From contig CAJWWP010000003.1 in assembly GCA_913048525.1 (NCBI GenBank), positions 1 to 64,000 on the forward strand: a stretch of 64,000 nucleotides of DNA, in the 5' to 3' direction. The position numbers and the translations under genes are program-made. The stretch comes from GCA-002712965 sp913048525. GTDB taxonomy: Bacteria > Chloroflexota > Dehalococcoidia > Lucifugimonadales > UBA826. Below are positions 62,885 to 64,000 of the stretch, piece by piece. Within the stretch, counting starts at the first letter, position 1; every line of letters starts with the position of its first letter. The notes under the pieces were generated by a model, which saw nothing but the letters and a program-made list of their open reading frames with translations, was not told the origin of the DNA and did no database searches.

Positions 62885-64000
62885 ATGGTGACTAGACAAG
62901 ATTTGCCAGATGAATTAGGGCGATACGGGGATTATGGGGGCCAGTTTGTCCCTGAGACCCTTATGCCGGCAATACATCAATTAGAAATAGCCTACAAGGA
63001 ATCTATAGAAGATGAGGATTTTCAAAGCGAACTTTCTTCACTTTTGAATAGTTTTGTTGGGCGACCAACAGACCTTTATTTTGCCGAGAACCTAACCAAA
63101 AAACTTGGTGGGGCAAAGATCTATATTAAAAGGGAAGATCTTGCCCACACAGGTGCTCATAAGATTAACAATGCTCTCGGACAGGGTTTGCTAGCCAAGC
63201 GGATGGGTAAGCAACGTATTATTGCTGAAACTGGAGCCGGCCAACATGGAGTTGCTACTGCCACCGTTTGTGCAATGCTAGGCCTTGATTGCATCGTATA
63301 CATGGGAGAGGAGGATATCCGAAGACAAGCTTTAAACGTATTTCGGATGAAACTTTTAGGAGCGGAAGTGCGATCAGTGGATTCTGGGAGCCGAACCCTC
63401 AAGGATGCTATAAATGAGGCTATACGAGATTGGGTGACTAATGTCGAGTCTACATATTATTTAATTGGAAGCGTCGTTGGACCGCACCCGTATCCCATGA
63501 TTGTTAGGGATTATCAACGTGTTATCGGTCGTGAGGCTCGAGAACAAATACTTTCTCATGCAGGGCGACTCCCTGACTATGCAGTTGCTTGTGTAGGGGG
63601 CGGTAGTAATGCAATGGGTCTTTTCTATGACTTTATACCTGATGAACAGGTCAAACTAGTTGGCGTAGAGGCGGGTGGTGATGGTGTGGAAACTGGGAGA
63701 CATTCCGCCACTATTACGACTGGGGAAGTTGGAGTGCTGCACGGGAGTATGTCTTATCTTATTCAGGATGAACATGGTCAGATAATTGAAACTCACAGCA
63801 TCTCTGCTGGGCTAGATTACCCAGGCGTTGGCCCTGAACACAGCTGGCTTAATGACGCTGGTAGAGCAGAATATGTGAGCGTCACAGATGTTCAGGCACT
63901 TGAAGGTTTCAAGTTGCTTTGTGAAACGGAGGGTATTATTCCAGCTCTTGAGCCTTCTCATGCTGTTCATTACATATCTACTTTGGCTCCTAACCTCGAC
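62885..64000 (+). CDS. trpB: Tryptophan synthase beta chain (3' end outside window)
   Basis: Condenses indole with serine to tryptophan, using PLP. The first 372 residues are present and the frame is still open at the window end. Visible: GDYGGQFVPETLMPA near the start, the PLP lysine in HTGAHKINNALGQ, ETGAGQHGVATATVCA, the phosphate-binding CVGGGSNAMG, and the LEPSHA segment near residue 365. The start ATG at 62885 has GGAAG about 10 bases upstream. trpA would be expected beyond the window. Its own promoter lies upstream, so it is not read from the methyltransferase gene alone. Confidence 0.95.
   Translation, partial: MVTRQDLPDELGRYGDYGGQFVPETLMPAIHQLEIAYKESIEDEDFQSELSSLLNSFVGRPTDLYFAENLTKKLGGAKIYIKREDLAHTGAHKINNALGQGLLAKRMGKQRIIAETGAGQHGVATATVCAMLGLDCIVYMGEEDIRRQALNVFRMKLLGAEVRSVDSGSRTLKDAINEAIRDWVTNVESTYYLIGSVVGPHPYPMIVRDYQRVIGREAREQILSHAGRLPDYAVACVGGGSNAMGLFYDFIPDEQVKLVGVEAGGDGVETGRHSATITTGEVGVLHGSMSYLIQDEHGQIIETHSISAGLDYPGVGPEHSWLNDAGRAEYVSVTDVQALEGFKLLCETEGIIPALEPSHAVHYISTLAPNLD

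Overview
The window looks like a chromosomal segment of a free-living, probably marine bacterium close to the SAR202 clade of Chloroflexota. This is inferred from gene content only. One 64 kb stretch carries four luciferase-like flavin monooxygenases, four CaiB/BaiF CoA-transferase genes (one a double-length fusion), two enolase-superfamily enzymes, six major facilitator transporters, and DUF1800/DUF1501, M81, GMC and SGNH enzymes. Expansion of flavin monooxygenases and enolases is a published trait of SAR202. Many genes appear to start with TTG or GTG behind a clear Shine-Dalgarno sequence. No phage, IS element, integrase or CRISPR array was seen.

Layout. 1-6.7 kb: the 3' part of dnaA, two histidine phosphatases, a drug-type transporter, and a minus-strand run aminomutase-nadD-pyrE. 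6.8-14.3 kb: M81 peptidase and GMC oxidoreductase (overlapping), a PPOX flavoprotein, then DUF1800, DUF1501 and an NHL propeller. 14.3-19.1 kb: a peptide-type ABC importer (binding protein and two permeases, no ATPase nearby). 19.5-27.8 kb: flavin monooxygenases, a protein with an internally duplicated domain, tRNA-Thr beside a 3' fragment of a selenocysteine tRNA gene, a CoA-transferase, a transporter and obgE. 27.8-28.0 kb: an AT-rich intergenic cluster of DnaA boxes, the best candidate for the replication origin, about 26 kb from dnaA. 28.0-33.4 kb: a lyase of the adenylosuccinate lyase/fumarase superfamily, two CoA-transferases and a UGSC-family selenoprotein with an in-frame UGA and a SECIS-like hairpin. 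33.5-36.1 kb: rdgB, moaA and an RNase HI-MoaC fusion. 36-46 kb: ureohydrolase, transporter, DinB-like protein, monooxygenases, SGNH hydrolase, CoA-transferase fusion and enolase-type enzyme. 46-55 kb: DEAD-box helicase, acyltransferase, an AKR-enolase-transporter run, an RRM protein and an amidohydrolase. 55-64 kb: an HTH protein in an AT-rich island, transporters, a TPP enzyme, a pentapeptide protein, pth, a methyltransferase and the 5' part of trpB.

The housekeeping genes (dnaA, obgE, pth, pyrE, nadD, rdgB, moaA/moaC, trpB) sit among small catabolic clusters that repeatedly combine an oxidative or CoA-activating enzyme with a transporter. This suggests use of diverse organic compounds. The observations most worth following are the selenoprotein with its possible operon, the selC remnant, the origin remote from dnaA, and the RNase HI-MoaC fusion with a strong internal translation start.
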